Below, piece after piece: positions 22,829-30,990 of a stretch of DNA of 35,892 nt; the first letter of the stretch is position 1; each line of letters begins with the position of its first letter. A model generated the notes under the pieces. It was not told the origin of the DNA. It did not search any database and saw only the letters and a list, made by a program, of their open reading frames with translations. The translations under genes and the position numbers were made by a program. This DNA is from Cellulomonas triticagri (lineage in GTDB: Bacteria; Actinomycetota; Actinomycetes; Actinomycetales; Cellulomonadaceae): the NCBI RefSeq assembly GCF_003696205.1, contig NZ_RFFI01000033.1:1-35892 (forward strand), in the 5' to 3' direction.

Positions 22829-22852
22829 CCCTCGGGTCTCTGCTGCTCCACC

Positions 22853-22892
22853 GAGCGCCCCGTCCGCGGATCCGTCCGCGGACGGGGCGCTC
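22853..22892 (+). terminator. Perfect 18-bp hairpin terminator after adhE
   Basis: GAGCGCCCCGTCCGCGGA (22853-22870) pairs perfectly with TCCGCGGACGGGGCGCTC (22875-22892) around a TCCG loop, 24 bases after the adhE stop. Confidence 0.88.
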
Positions 22893-22965
22893 CCTCGCGC
22901 CCAGGGCGCCCCGGCCGCGCCCAGGTCGGTGAGGCACACTGGCCTCCCACCGACGAGGAGGCCCC

Positions 22966-23487
22966 ATGACCACCCGCCGCACCACCGCCCGCACCGCCAC
23001 CCGCACCGCCGGGGTCGCCGCCGTGCTGCTCGGCGGCTCGCTGCTGCTCGGTGCCTGCGCCGAGGCCCAGGAGGCCGTCGACCAGGCGCAGTCCGCCGTC
23101 GACTCCGCCCGCGCCACCGCCGACCAGCTCCGCGACCTGGCCGACTCCGCGCGCCAGAGCATCGAGGACGCCCGCACCACGGTGGACGACGTGACCTCCC
23201 GGCTGTCCGACCTCGACGGCACCGCCCGCGAGGCCGTGCAGGGCGCGCTCGACCAGGCCACCACCGCCATGTCCGACGCGAGCACCGCGCTGGAGCAGGC
23301 CCAGGCCGACGGCGGCACCGCCACCCAGGAGCAGCTCGACAACGCGCGCAGCGCGCTCGAGTCCGCGCGCAGCGCCCTCGACTCCGCCTCCGGGCAGGTC
23401 GACTCCGCCACCGCCGAGGGCCTGGACCGGCTCGCGCAGCAGGTCCAGGAGCTCTCCGACCAGGTGCAGCAGGCCGAGCAGGGCTGA
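22966..23487 (+). CDS. Coiled-coil lipoprotein of unknown function
   Basis: A 173-residue lipoprotein. The Arg/Thr-rich start is followed by a hydrophobic stretch and the lipobox LLGAC (Cys at about residue 31). The mature part is one long, almost unbroken helix of Ala, Gln, Asp and Ser with heptad-like spacing (EAVDQAQSAVDSARATADQL; QLDNARSALESARSALDSAS), so it should form a coiled coil on the outer face of the membrane. It has some resemblance to YtxH-like or murein-lipoprotein-type helices, but no family is certain. GAGGAGG precedes the ATG at good spacing. It lies after the adhE terminator and has its own promoter, perhaps CACACT near 22934. Confidence 0.8.
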   Translation: MTTRRTTARTATRTAGVAAVLLGGSLLLGACAEAQEAVDQAQSAVDSARATADQLRDLADSARQSIEDARTTVDDVTSRLSDLDGTAREAVQGALDQATTAMSDASTALEQAQADGGTATQEQLDNARSALESARSALDSASGQVDSATAEGLDRLAQQVQELSDQVQQAEQG

Positions 23488-23506
23488 GCCCCCACCCTCC
23501 CGGGGG

Positions 23507-23541
23507 ACGCGGGCGAGCCGGACGGGTGCGCCCGCCCGCGT
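23507..23541 (+). terminator. Possible terminator after the lipoprotein gene
   Basis: ACGCGGGCG (23507-23515) pairs with CGCCCGCGT (23533-23541) with a 17-base interior that can add a few pairs. It lies about 20 bases after the stop codon and is weaker than the other hairpins in the window. Confidence 0.4.
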
Positions 23542-23607
23542 GATCACCCGCACCAGCGACCCTCAGAACGCTTCATCCCGGGGCGCGTGCTGCCGATCAC
23601 ACGAGGC

Positions 23608-23730
23608 ATGAGCGCGCACCAGACCCGCACCCGGACCCGGCACTCCGTGCCGTGGTGGGTGCTGTGCGCCTGGGGGTCGCTGGTGCTGCTGGTGCTCGGC
23701 GGTCTCGCCGCCGCGTCGGGCGTCCTCTGA
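23608..23730 (+). CDS. Possible 40-residue single-pass membrane peptide
   Basis: A frame of 40 codons that starts MSAHQTRTRTRHSVPWWVL and then has one clear hydrophobic helix of about 20 residues, ending AAASGVL. A basic start before a helix suggests N-in orientation. A weak purine patch (CGAGG) lies very close to the ATG, and no good promoter is visible. The amphipathic logic (basic, Trp-Trp interface, helix) makes a real small protein plausible, but no family is recognised. Confidence 0.45.
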   Translation: MSAHQTRTRTRHSVPWWVLCAWGSLVLLVLGGLAAASGVL

Positions 23731-23825
23731 CGACCTGACACCGGGGCCCATCCTCCGGTCGGCGTCGGCGGCGGGTCGCGCGGCGGGTCTACCCTCCACG
23801 GGTCCCCTCCCACGACAGGACCGCG

Positions 23826-25109
23826 ATGACCGACACCCCCCTGCCTCCCGCCCCGACGACGCCCGCCGGTCGCTGGCGCGAGGCCGCCCGGGCGACCGGG
23901 CTGCTCGGCGACGACGGGGTGCCGCGCCCGACGATCTTCGCGGAGATGTCCGCGCTGGCGGTGCGGACCGGTGCGGTGAACCTCGGGCAGGGGTTCCCGG
24001 ACGTCGACGGGCCGGAGTCGGTGAAGCGGGTCGCGGCGGAGGCCATCGCCGCCGGCGTGAACCAGTACCCGCCCGGCCCCGGCGACCCCGGGCTGCGCGC
24101 GGCGATCGCGGCGCACCAGCAGCGGCACTACGGGATCGCGCTGGACCCCGACCGCGAGGTCCTGGTGACGACCGGCGCGACGGAGGCCATCGCCGCCGCG
24201 CTGCTCGCGCTCACGGAGCCGGGCGACGAGGTGCTGACCCTGGAGCCGTTCTACGACTCCTACGCCGCGGTGATCGCCCTCGCGGGCGCGCGGCACACCA
24301 CGGCGCCGCTGGTCCCGACGCCGGAGGGCTTCCGGCTGGATCCCGACGCGCTGCGGGCCGCGGTCACCGACCGGACGCGCGTGATCCTGCTGAACACCCC
24401 GCACAACCCGACGGGCGCGGTGCTGACCGCCGAGGAGCTCGCGGTCGTCGCCGAGGTCGCCGAGCGGCACGGCTGCGTGGTCGTGACCGACGAGGTGTAC
24501 GAGCACCTGACGTACGACGGGGCGCGGCACGTGCCGTTCGCGACCCTGCCCGGGGCGGCGGACCGGACGCTGACGATCTCGTCGGCGGGCAAGACGTTCT
24601 CGTTCACCGGCTGGAAGATCGGCTGGGTCACGGGCCCCGCGCCGCTGGTGGACGCGGTGCGGGCGGTGAAGCAGTTCCTCACGTACACGTCGGGGGCGCC
24701 GTTCCAGCCCGCGGTGGCGCACGCGCTGGACCTGGAGACGACCGACGGGCCGGACGCGGGGTACGTGCGCGGGCTCGCGGCGTCGCTCGCGGGGCGCCGG
24801 GACCTGCTGAGCGCGGGGCTCACCGCCGCGGGGTTCGACGTGGTGCGGCCGCAGGGCACGTACTTCGTCGTCGCCGACGCCGCGCGGCTGCTGGCCGGGC
24901 CGCTCGCGGGGCGCGGGCTGCGGGACGCCGCCGACCTGTGCCGGGCGCTGCCGGACCTCGTCGGGGTCGTGGGCGTGCCGGTCACGGCGTTCACCCACGC
25001 GGGCAGCGCGGCGGACCGTGCCCTGCGCACGGCGGTCCGGTTCACCTACGTCAAGCAGCGCCCGGTCCTCGAGGACGCGGTCACCCGCCTGGCGACGCTG
25101 GCGGGCTGA
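23826..25109 (+). CDS. PLP-dependent class I/II aminotransferase
   Basis: A 427-residue fold-type I aminotransferase. The cofactor lysine is Lys256 in SSAGKTFSFTGWKIGW. Other contacts are Asn194 in NTPHNPTG, Asp222 and Tyr225 in VTDEVYEHL, and the C-terminal Arg in AVRFTY. NLGQGFPDVDGPE near residue 52 and the Y-P-P-G-P-G-D block are typical of the kynurenine/methionine aminotransferase (YbdL-like) branch, so it probably works on methionine, kynurenine or another large amino acid. GACAGGA lies upstream of the ATG, and TACCCT (23790-23795) is a likely -10. It converges on the MFS exporter with only 11 bases between the stops. Confidence 0.9.
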   Translation: MTDTPLPPAPTTPAGRWREAARATGLLGDDGVPRPTIFAEMSALAVRTGAVNLGQGFPDVDGPESVKRVAAEAIAAGVNQYPPGPGDPGLRAAIAAHQQRHYGIALDPDREVLVTTGATEAIAAALLALTEPGDEVLTLEPFYDSYAAVIALAGARHTTAPLVPTPEGFRLDPDALRAAVTDRTRVILLNTPHNPTGAVLTAEELAVVAEVAERHGCVVVTDEVYEHLTYDGARHVPFATLPGAADRTLTISSAGKTFSFTGWKIGWVTGPAPLVDAVRAVKQFLTYTSGAPFQPAVAHALDLETTDGPDAGYVRGLAASLAGRRDLLSAGLTAAGFDVVRPQGTYFVVADAARLLAGPLAGRGLRDAADLCRALPDLVGVVGVPVTAFTHAGSAADRALRTAVRFTYVKQRPVLEDAVTRLATLAG

Positions 25110-25120
25110 CCCCCGGCGCG

Positions 25121-26365
25121 CTACGCGTGGACGGGCTGGGTCCAGCCGCCGCGGCGGTACGCCGGGGTCGCCAGGGCCAGCACCAGGAGGGCCGCCGCCG
25201 CGGCGCCCGCCATGACCGTCGACATCGCGAGGGCGTCCTCGCCGAGGGCGCCCACCAGCGGGCTGACCACACCGGCGACGCCCGCCTGCAGCGAGCCGAT
25301 GAACGCCGCCGCGGTGCCCGCGCGCTCCCCGTGCCGGGACAGGGCGATGGCCGAGGCGTTCGGCGGCGTGAAGCTGCACATCGACATGATGAGGAACAGC
25401 ATCACCAGGATCGCGGGCAGGCCACCCGCACCGGTCGCCGCCAGCACCACGAGGGCCGCCGTGAGGAAGCACGACACCGGCAGGGCCGTCCGGATGATCT
25501 GGATGGGCGCGAACTTCCGCACCAGGGAGGCGTTGATCTGCGCGCCCGCCACCAGGCCCACGCCGTTCACCGCGAACACCAGGGCGAACTGGTTGGCCGA
25601 CAGGCCGAAGCCCTCGCGCAGCACGAACGGCGAGCCCACGACGTAGCTCATCAGGACGGCCTGGCCGAGGCCGGGCAGCACGGACAGCGCCACGAAGTGC
25701 CGGTCCCGCAGCAGCACCCCGTACCCGCGCCAGGCGCCGCGGGTGGAGGCGAGGCGCCGCTCGCGCGGCAGCGTCTCGGGCAGCCGCAGCAGCACCACGA
25801 CCCACAGCGCCGCGCCGTACAGCGCGAGCCCGACGAACACGCCGCGCCAGCCGAACTCGCCGGCGATGAGCCCGCCGATGCTCGGGGCGAACAGCGGGGC
25901 CACCCCGATCACCAGCATCAGCCGGGACAGCAGCCGCGAGGCGTCGGGCCCGACGAACCGGTCCCGGATGACGGCCATCGCGACGACCGACGCCGACGCG
26001 TTGAAGAACCCCTGCAGCGCCCGGAGCGCGATGAGCGGGCCGATCGCCGGGGCGAAGGCGCACAGCAGCGAGGTGATGACGTGCAGCGTGACGCCGACGA
26101 GCACGGGCTTGCGGCGCCCGAACCGGTCGGACAGCGGCCCGATGACGAGCTGTCCGACGGCGCCGCCGACGAGCATCGCGGACATCGTCATCTGCGCGGC
26201 GGCGGCGGAAGTGCCGAGGTCGTCCGCGACGTCCGGCAGCGACGGCAGGTAGATGTCGGTGGTGACGGCCGGCAGGGCGGTCATCACGCCGAGCATCAGC
26301 ACGTACTTGGCGTTGGGCCGGAAGACGGGCTGCGGGGCGGGGGTCACAGGGTCTCCGGCGCTCAC
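25121..26365 (-). CDS. Bcr/CflA-type MFS multidrug exporter
   Basis: A 414-residue, 12-helix major facilitator transporter. The family's first-helix motif TTDIYLPSLPDVADDL, the loop 2-3 motif GPLSDRFGRRKP and RALQGFFNASASVVAMAVIRD mark the Bcr/CflA branch (DHA1), which exports drugs such as bicyclomycin, or amino-acid derivatives. A longer form from the GTG at 26383 is possible (420 residues); the GTG at 26365 is preferred because GATCAT (26374-26379, minus strand) ends eight bases before it. A 12-bp palindrome (26401-26412) lies just upstream. The substrate is unknown. Confidence 0.9.
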   Translation of the reverse strand: MSAGDPVTPAPQPVFRPNAKYVLMLGVMTALPAVTTDIYLPSLPDVADDLGTSAAAAQMTMSAMLVGGAVGQLVIGPLSDRFGRRKPVLVGVTLHVITSLLCAFAPAIGPLIALRALQGFFNASASVVAMAVIRDRFVGPDASRLLSRLMLVIGVAPLFAPSIGGLIAGEFGWRGVFVGLALYGAALWVVVLLRLPETLPRERRLASTRGAWRGYGVLLRDRHFVALSVLPGLGQAVLMSYVVGSPFVLREGFGLSANQFALVFAVNGVGLVAGAQINASLVRKFAPIQIIRTALPVSCFLTAALVVLAATGAGGLPAILVMLFLIMSMCSFTPPNASAIALSRHGERAGTAAAFIGSLQAGVAGVVSPLVGALGEDALAMSTVMAGAAAAALLVLALATPAYRRGGWTQPVHA

Positions 26366-26400
26366 GTGGCCCGATGATCCCACGCCCGGGCACCCCGGCG

Positions 26401-26412
26401 CGAATCGATTCG
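26401..26412. promoter_or_regulatory. 12-bp palindrome upstream of the MFS gene
   Basis: CGAATCGATTCG is perfectly self-complementary and lies near the expected -35 of the exporter promoter. It may be an operator, but no regulator gene is adjacent. Confidence 0.35.
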
Positions 26413-26450
26413 ACCGATCGGGAGGAACCGGACGACCGGGGCGCGGCGGC

Positions 26451-27509
26451 TCAGGCCGTGCGGACCCGCACCGGCGCGAGCGTGCCGATGCCCTCGAGCT
26501 CGCGGGCGGGCAGCGGCTCCAGCAGCAGCCCCGGGGTGTCGACCAGCAGCCGGGCGGTCGCCGGGTCCGTCAGCACGGTGCTCGGGTCGGCGATGTCGGT
26601 GAGCCGCGCCGCGACGTTGACCGACGGGCCGAAGACGTCGCCGAACCGGGACAGCACCCGCCCCCAGACCACGCCGACCCGCACCGGCGTGACGCCGCGG
26701 GCCCCCTCGGCCAGGCCGCCCGCGCCGCGCTCCCGCTCGACGTCGAGGTCCCCGCCGAGCACCCGCGCGAGCTCCAGCGCGACCTTGGCGCCGGTCCGCA
26801 CGTCGTCGGCGACGAACAGCACCGCGTCGCCGATGGTCTTGACGACCCGGCCGCCGCACTGGGTGACGACGTCCCGCGCCGCGGTCTCGAACCGCTGCAC
26901 GAAGTCCGACAGGTCCGTCGAGCCCAGGCCCGCGGTGCGGCGGGTGAACGACACCATGTCCGCGAAGCCCACGGCCCGGGCCAGCGGCAGCGCCGCCGGG
27001 TCCCCGCCGACGTCCTGCCCGGCGGCGAACTCCACGGAGTACCGGGAGGCGATGGCCGCGAGGTGCCGCCGGTAGGCGTGCAGCAGCTGGGTCTCCAGCA
27101 CCGGGGCGAGGTCGGCGAGCTCGTCCAGCACCGCGCGGCGCGCGGCCGGGTCGTCCAGGTCGCGGCGGGTCGCCATGTCCTCGACCAGCGCCTCCACCTG
27201 CCACAGGGCGAGGCGGTCGCTGGTGTGCCCGAGCGCGCGGGTCAGCGAGATCATCGTGCGGCTGCCGAGGTGGTCCTCGTGCAGCAGCCGCGCCAGGCGC
27301 TCCAGCGCCTCGCCGTCGCGGCAGGTGAACGCCACCTCGTCCGCGTCCGGGTGCGGCAGGCCGAGGGTCCGCCAGTACAGCCGCACCTGCTCCAGGTCGA
27401 GGCCGGAGCGCTCCGCGAGGTCCCGCAGCGTCAGGGTGCGCGGACCCCCGAGCAGCACCGCGTCCAGCGCGTGCGCCCGGTCGACCGTCGCGTCCCCTGC
27501 CTCGCTCAC
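26451..27509 (-). CDS. Class III adenylate cyclase with N-terminal regulatory domain
   Basis: A 352-residue cytoplasmic protein. The N-terminal part (about residues 1-170) is a helical regulatory domain of the type found in mycobacterial pH-responsive Rv1264. The C-terminal cyclase domain has all catalytic residues: metal-binding Asp184 (GFADMVSFT) and Asp228 (TIGDAVLF), adenine-selecting Lys224 and Asp291 (FGDVFGPSVNVAARL), and transition-state Asn298 and Arg302. It should make cAMP from ATP, in a pH- or metabolite-dependent way. The GTG overlaps the birA stop by four bases (GTGA), so it can be read from the birA mRNA. A TAGGGT (27517-27522, minus strand) inside the end of birA, seven bases from the GTG, gives it a leaderless promoter of its own. 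Confidence 0.92.
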   Translation of the reverse strand: MSEAGDATVDRAHALDAVLLGGPRTLTLRDLAERSGLDLEQVRLYWRTLGLPHPDADEVAFTCRDGEALERLARLLHEDHLGSRTMISLTRALGHTSDRLALWQVEALVEDMATRRDLDDPAARRAVLDELADLAPVLETQLLHAYRRHLAAIASRYSVEFAAGQDVGGDPAALPLARAVGFADMVSFTRRTAGLGSTDLSDFVQRFETAARDVVTQCGGRVVKTIGDAVLFVADDVRTGAKVALELARVLGGDLDVERERGAGGLAEGARGVTPVRVGVVWGRVLSRFGDVFGPSVNVAARLTDIADPSTVLTDPATARLLVDTPGLLLEPLPARELEGIGTLAPVRVRTA

Positions 27510-28390
27510 GCCTGCGACCCTAGTTCACCGACCGGCCGCACGTGACGCACATCACCGGCGAGCAGCACCTGCTCCGCCCCGGCGGAGTCCCGCACCACCA
27601 GCGCGCCGTCGGGCGCGATCCGCAGCGCGTCGCCGCGCAGCTCCGTCCCGTCGGGCAGCGTCGCCCGCACGGCGGTGCCCAGCGTCAGGCAGGCCGCCGC
27701 GACGTCCGCGTCCAGGCCCGCGGCCGCGACGTCGCCGCCGTGGGCGCGCCACTGGTCGAGCAGGCCCGTGACCTCCCGGACGACCGCGACCAGCAGCGCC
27801 GTGCGGTCCACGTCGCCCGCCCCCGCGGCGCGCAGGGACGTCGCGCTCGGCACCGGCAGGTCGGCCGCGTCCTGGGCGGCGTTCACGCCGATCCCGACGA
27901 CCACCGTGCCGTGCGTCCCCGGCGCGACCTCCGCGAGGATCCCCACCGCCTTGCGGTACCCGCCCCAGCCCGGCAGGTCGGTGCCGTCGGCCGCGGGCAC
28001 GAGCACGTCGTTCGGCCACTTCAGCCCGGCCGCGAGCGCCGTCGTCGCCCGCACCGCCCGCACGACGCCGAGCCCGGCCAGCAGCGGCAGCCACCCCCAC
28101 CGGTCGGCGGGCACGCCCGGGCGCACCGCGAGCGAGAACGTCAGGGCCGAGCCCGGTGGCGTGGTCCAGGTGTGGCCGGCGCGACCGCGCCCGGCGTCCT
28201 GGTGCTCCGTCGCGACGAGCCCGCCGTCCGCCCACGCCGGGTCGGCCGCGACGCGCGCGAGCAGGTCCGTGCTGGTCGACCCGACCCGGGGCAGCACGAC
28301 GACCCGCCCGAGCGGGCCCGCCGGGGCCAGCAGCGCCGCCTCGACCTCCGCGGCACGCAGCGGAGCGGGGGTCGTCTCGTCGTCGTCCAC
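27506..28390 (-). CDS. birA: Biotin-[acetyl-CoA-carboxylase] ligase (group I, no DNA-binding domain)
   Basis: A 294-residue biotin protein ligase. The biotin-AMP loop is GRGRAGHTW (about residues 67-75), the central motif is KWPNDVLV (Lys124) and the catalytic block is [13 protein letters not shown] (about 143-155). A small C-terminal SH3-like domain follows. There is no N-terminal helix-turn-helix, so it cannot be a repressor like E. coli BirA. It attaches biotin to the carboxyl-carrier domain of acyl-CoA carboxylase, and fits its place next to accD and the nearby accA. GAGGAT (28397-28402, minus strand) lies six bases before the GTG and can serve as -10 or Shine-Dalgarno. It is divergent from accD. 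Confidence 0.94.
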   Translation of the reverse strand: MDDDETTPAPLRAAEVEAALLAPAGPLGRVVVLPRVGSTSTDLLARVAADPAWADGGLVATEHQDAGRGRAGHTWTTPPGSALTFSLAVRPGVPADRWGWLPLLAGLGVVRAVRATTALAAGLKWPNDVLVPAADGTDLPGWGGYRKAVGILAEVAPGTHGTVVVGIGVNAAQDAADLPVPSATSLRAAGAGDVDRTALLVAVVREVTGLLDQWRAHGGDVAAAGLDADVAAACLTLGTAVRATLPDGTELRGDALRIAPDGALVVRDSAGAEQVLLAGDVRHVRPVGELGSQA

Positions 28391-28496
28391 GTCCCCATCC
28401 TCCCGCCCCGCGGGCCCCGCCCGGTTGTCGTGTTCGCACCACCGGGGGGTCCGAGGTCCGTGCGCGTCCGTCAGGACCGGGTGGTCCCGGGCCGAC

Positions 28497-28502
28497 TAGC
28501 CT
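28497..28502 (+). promoter_or_regulatory. -10 hexamer (TAGCCT) of the accD operon
   Basis: TAGCCT ends seven bases before the GTG at 28510 and there is no Shine-Dalgarno, implying a leaderless operon mRNA. The 119-base gap 28391-28509 is shared with the divergent birA promoter. Confidence 0.55.
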
Positions 28503-28509
28503 TCCTCGG

Positions 28510-30126
28510 GTGACTGACACCGACCCGACCGCGGCCGCGACGCCGCTGGAGCAGCCCGCCGGCACGGCCGCCAAGGTCGCGGACCTCGCCGACCGCTACC
28601 GCCGCGCCGTCACCGAGCCGGAGCAGGCGGCGGCCGAGAAGCAGCACGCCCGCGGCAAGCGCACCGCCCGCGAGCGCGTCGAGGCGCTGCTCGACGAGGG
28701 CTCGTTCACCGAGATCGACGCGTTCGTGCGGCACCGGTCCACGAACTTCGGCCTGGAGAAGCGGCGCGTGCCGGGCGACGGCGTCGTCGTCGGCCACGGC
28801 ACCGTCGACGGCCGCCCGGTCGCGGTGTTCTCCCAGGACTTCACCGTCTTCGGCGGCAGCCTCGGCGAGGTGCACGGCCAGAAGATCACCAAGGTGATGG
28901 ACCTGGCGCTGCGCACCGGGATGCCGCTGGTCGGCATCAGCGACGGCGGTGGCGCCCGGATCCAGGAGGGCGTGGCGGGCCTGACGCAGTTCGCGGAGAT
29001 CTTCCGGCGCAACGTCGCGGCCTCCGGCGTCATCCCGCAGATCAGCCTGATCCTCGGCCCGTCGGCGGGCGGCGCGGTGTACTCCCCCGCCCTGACCGAC
29101 TTCATCGTCATGGCCGACGGCACGTCGAACATGTTCATCACCGGGCCGGACGTCATCCGCGCGGTGACCGGCGAGGACGTCGGCTTCGAGGAGCTCGGCG
29201 GCGCCACCACGCACAACACCCGCTCGGGCGTCGCGCACTACCTGGCGCCCGACGAGGACGACGCGCTCGACTACGTGCGCTCCCTGCTGTCGTACCTGCC
29301 GCAGAACAACCTCACCGACCCCCCGGCGTACCCGCACGAGGTCGACCTCGAGGTCACCGACGAGGACGCCGCGCTCGACACCCTCGTCCCGGACTCCGAC
29401 AACCAGCCGTACGACATGCGCACGGTCGTGGAGCACGTGCTGGACGACGGCGACCTGCTGGAGGTCCAGCCGCTGTTCGCCCGCAACGTGCTGGTGGGCT
29501 TCGGCCGCGTCGAGGGCCGCACCGTCGGCGTCGTCGCGAACCAGCCGCTCGTCATGGCGGGCACGCTCGACATCGACGCCGCCGAGAAGGCCGCGCGGTT
29601 CGTGCGGACCTGCGACGCGTTCGGCATCCCGGTGCTGACGTTCGTGGACGTGCCCGGCTTCCTGCCGGGCACCGACCAGGAGTGGAACGGCATCATCCGG
29701 CGCGGCGCCAAGCTCATCTACGCCTACGCGGAGGCCACCGTCCCCCTGGTCACCGTGATCACCCGCAAGGCGTACGGTGGCGCGTACATCGTCATGGGGT
29801 CCAAGCAGCTCGGCGCCGACGTGAACCTCGCGTGGCCGACCGCGCAGATCGCGGTCATGGGTGCCGGGGGCGCCGTGAACATCCTGCAGCGCGGCGCGCT
29901 GAAGCAGGTCGCCGACGCCGGTGGGGACGTCGACGCCGAGCGCGCCCGACTGACCCGTGAGTACGAGGAGGCCATCGTGAACCCGTGGGACGCCGCCGAC
30001 CGCGGCTACGTGGACGCGGTCATCGCGCCCGCCGAGACCCGCTCGCAGGTGGTGCGCGCCCTGCGGGTGCTGCGCACCAAGCGGGCGGCGCTGCCCCCCA
30101 AGAAGCACGGGAACATCCCGCTGTGA
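28510..30126 (+). CDS. accD: Acyl-CoA carboxylase carboxyltransferase (beta) subunit
   Basis: A 538-residue carboxyltransferase of the AccD5/PccB type with two crotonase-like halves. The first half has [16 protein letters not shown] and [14 protein letters not shown], the acyl-CoA side; the second half has [29 protein letters not shown] and [18 protein letters not shown], the carboxybiotin side. It transfers CO2 from biotin to acetyl- or propionyl-CoA, giving malonyl- or methylmalonyl-CoA. The length is as expected. The GTG start at 28510 is fixed by the -10 at 28497-28502. It heads an operon with four-base overlaps to a His-rich protein and the epsilon subunit. Confidence 0.96.
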   Translation: MTDTDPTAAATPLEQPAGTAAKVADLADRYRRAVTEPEQAAAEKQHARGKRTARERVEALLDEGSFTEIDAFVRHRSTNFGLEKRRVPGDGVVVGHGTVDGRPVAVFSQDFTVFGGSLGEVHGQKITKVMDLALRTGMPLVGISDGGGARIQEGVAGLTQFAEIFRRNVAASGVIPQISLILGPSAGGAVYSPALTDFIVMADGTSNMFITGPDVIRAVTGEDVGFEELGGATTHNTRSGVAHYLAPDEDDALDYVRSLLSYLPQNNLTDPPAYPHEVDLEVTDEDAALDTLVPDSDNQPYDMRTVVEHVLDDGDLLEVQPLFARNVLVGFGRVEGRTVGVVANQPLVMAGTLDIDAAEKAARFVRTCDAFGIPVLTFVDVPGFLPGTDQEWNGIIRRGAKLIYAYAEATVPLVTVITRKAYGGAYIVMGSKQLGADVNLAWPTAQIAVMGAGGAVNILQRGALKQVADAGGDVDAERARLTREYEEAIVNPWDAADRGYVDAVIAPAETRSQVVRALRVLRTKRAALPPKKHGNIPL

Positions 30127-30707
30127 GCGGCGACCCCCTGGGCCCCGAGAGCGGGCACGACCACGGCCACGGGCACGACCACGCCGACGGCGCGCACGGC
30201 CCCGAGCCGCTGCGCGGCGTCGCGACGGACGCGATGCACGCCACCGTGGACGCGCTCGCCGCGGCCCTGCACGAGTACGTCGAGACCGCCGCGGGGGTGC
30301 GCGCGGAGTTCGGCGCGTCCGAGGCCGACGAGGACCCGCGGGTGCTCGCGCTCGAGGGCCGCGTCTCCACGCTGAACGCCCGGCTGTACGACCTGCTGCA
30401 CGCCGGCCTCGGGATGCACTCCGAGCTCACCGGCATGAGCTGGGAGGACGAGACCGCGGCGCCGCCCACGTCCGGCGAGGACGAGGACACCGACGAGTTC
30501 CACCTCGGGTTCGTCGTCAGCGTGCCCGGAGGCCCGACCGACCAGACCATCGACGCCGTGCTCGGCATCGTGGACAACGGCGGCGCGGAGATCGTGGAGC
30601 GGCTGCTGGAGAGCGGGTTCTCGGTCGAGGGCTGGGGCGCCGCGCGCGGCGCGCCGGTGACCTTCGAGGACGACGAGGACAGCGACGACGAGGGCGGGCC
30701 CGCGTGA
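30123..30707 (+). CDS. His-rich protein of unknown function in the acyl-CoA carboxylase operon
   Basis: A 194-residue soluble acidic protein that I do not recognise. Residues 11-27 are a His/Asp/Gly stretch ([15 protein letters not shown]) like those of nickel- or zinc-handling proteins. A helical segment follows (about 35-100, with heptad-like [16 protein letters not shown] and [19 protein letters not shown]), then an acidic linker and a small alpha/beta part ([29 protein letters not shown]). The end is a run of Asp and Glu. There is no signal peptide. It overlaps both accD and accE by four bases (GTGA at each end), so it must be made with the carboxylase. A role in metal supply or as an accessory part of the complex would be inference. 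Confidence 0.82.
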   Translation: MSGDPLGPESGHDHGHGHDHADGAHGPEPLRGVATDAMHATVDALAAALHEYVETAAGVRAEFGASEADEDPRVLALEGRVSTLNARLYDLLHAGLGMHSELTGMSWEDETAAPPTSGEDEDTDEFHLGFVVSVPGGPTDQTIDAVLGIVDNGGAEIVERLLESGFSVEGWGAARGAPVTFEDDEDSDDEGGPA

Positions 30708-30949
30708 CCGGCGACGCCACCGGGTCGCCGCTGCCGCACGTGCAGGTGGTGCGGGGCACGCCCGACGACGTCGAGCTCGCCGCCCTCGTGGCGGGGCTGG
30801 TCGCCGCGAGCGTCCCCGCCGAGGACGACGCGTGGGGGGCGGCCGAGCACGGGCACGCCGCGTCCTGGGCGGACCGCACCCGCACGGTCCCGGGCGCGGG
30901 CGCCGCGTGGCGCACCGGCCCGGACGCCTGGCGCACCAGCCTGCGCTGA
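30704..30949 (+). CDS. accE: Acyl-CoA carboxylase epsilon subunit
   Basis: An 81-residue small acidic protein. It has the two conserved ends of the epsilon family: VQVVRGTPDDVELAALVAGL at the start and GPDAWRTSLR at the C-terminus, with a variable Ala/Gly-rich middle. In actinobacteria the epsilon subunit tightens the contact between biotin-carrying alpha and carboxyltransferase beta subunits. The GTG start overlaps the previous stop in a GTGA junction. It is short and often missed. Confidence 0.9.
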   Translation: MTGDATGSPLPHVQVVRGTPDDVELAALVAGLVAASVPAEDDAWGAAEHGHAASWADRTRTVPGAGAAWRTGPDAWRTSLR

Positions 30950-30977
30950 CGTCCGGACCCGGGCCCGGTGCCGCGGG

Positions 30978-30983
30978 TAGGTT
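30978..30983 (+). promoter_or_regulatory. -10 hexamer (TAGGTT) of the DUF885 gene
   Basis: TAGGTT with seven bases to the GTG at 30991, in the 41-base gap after accE. It is probably leaderless. Confidence 0.5.
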
Positions 30984-30990
30984 GGGGCGC

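Noticed and set aside
19325-22939. A 1204-codon open frame on the minus strand opposite GH65 and adhE
   Set aside because: Very high GC keeps non-coding frames open. Its translation is repetitive Gly/Arg/Asp/Val with no domain, and the plus strand encodes well-known enzymes.
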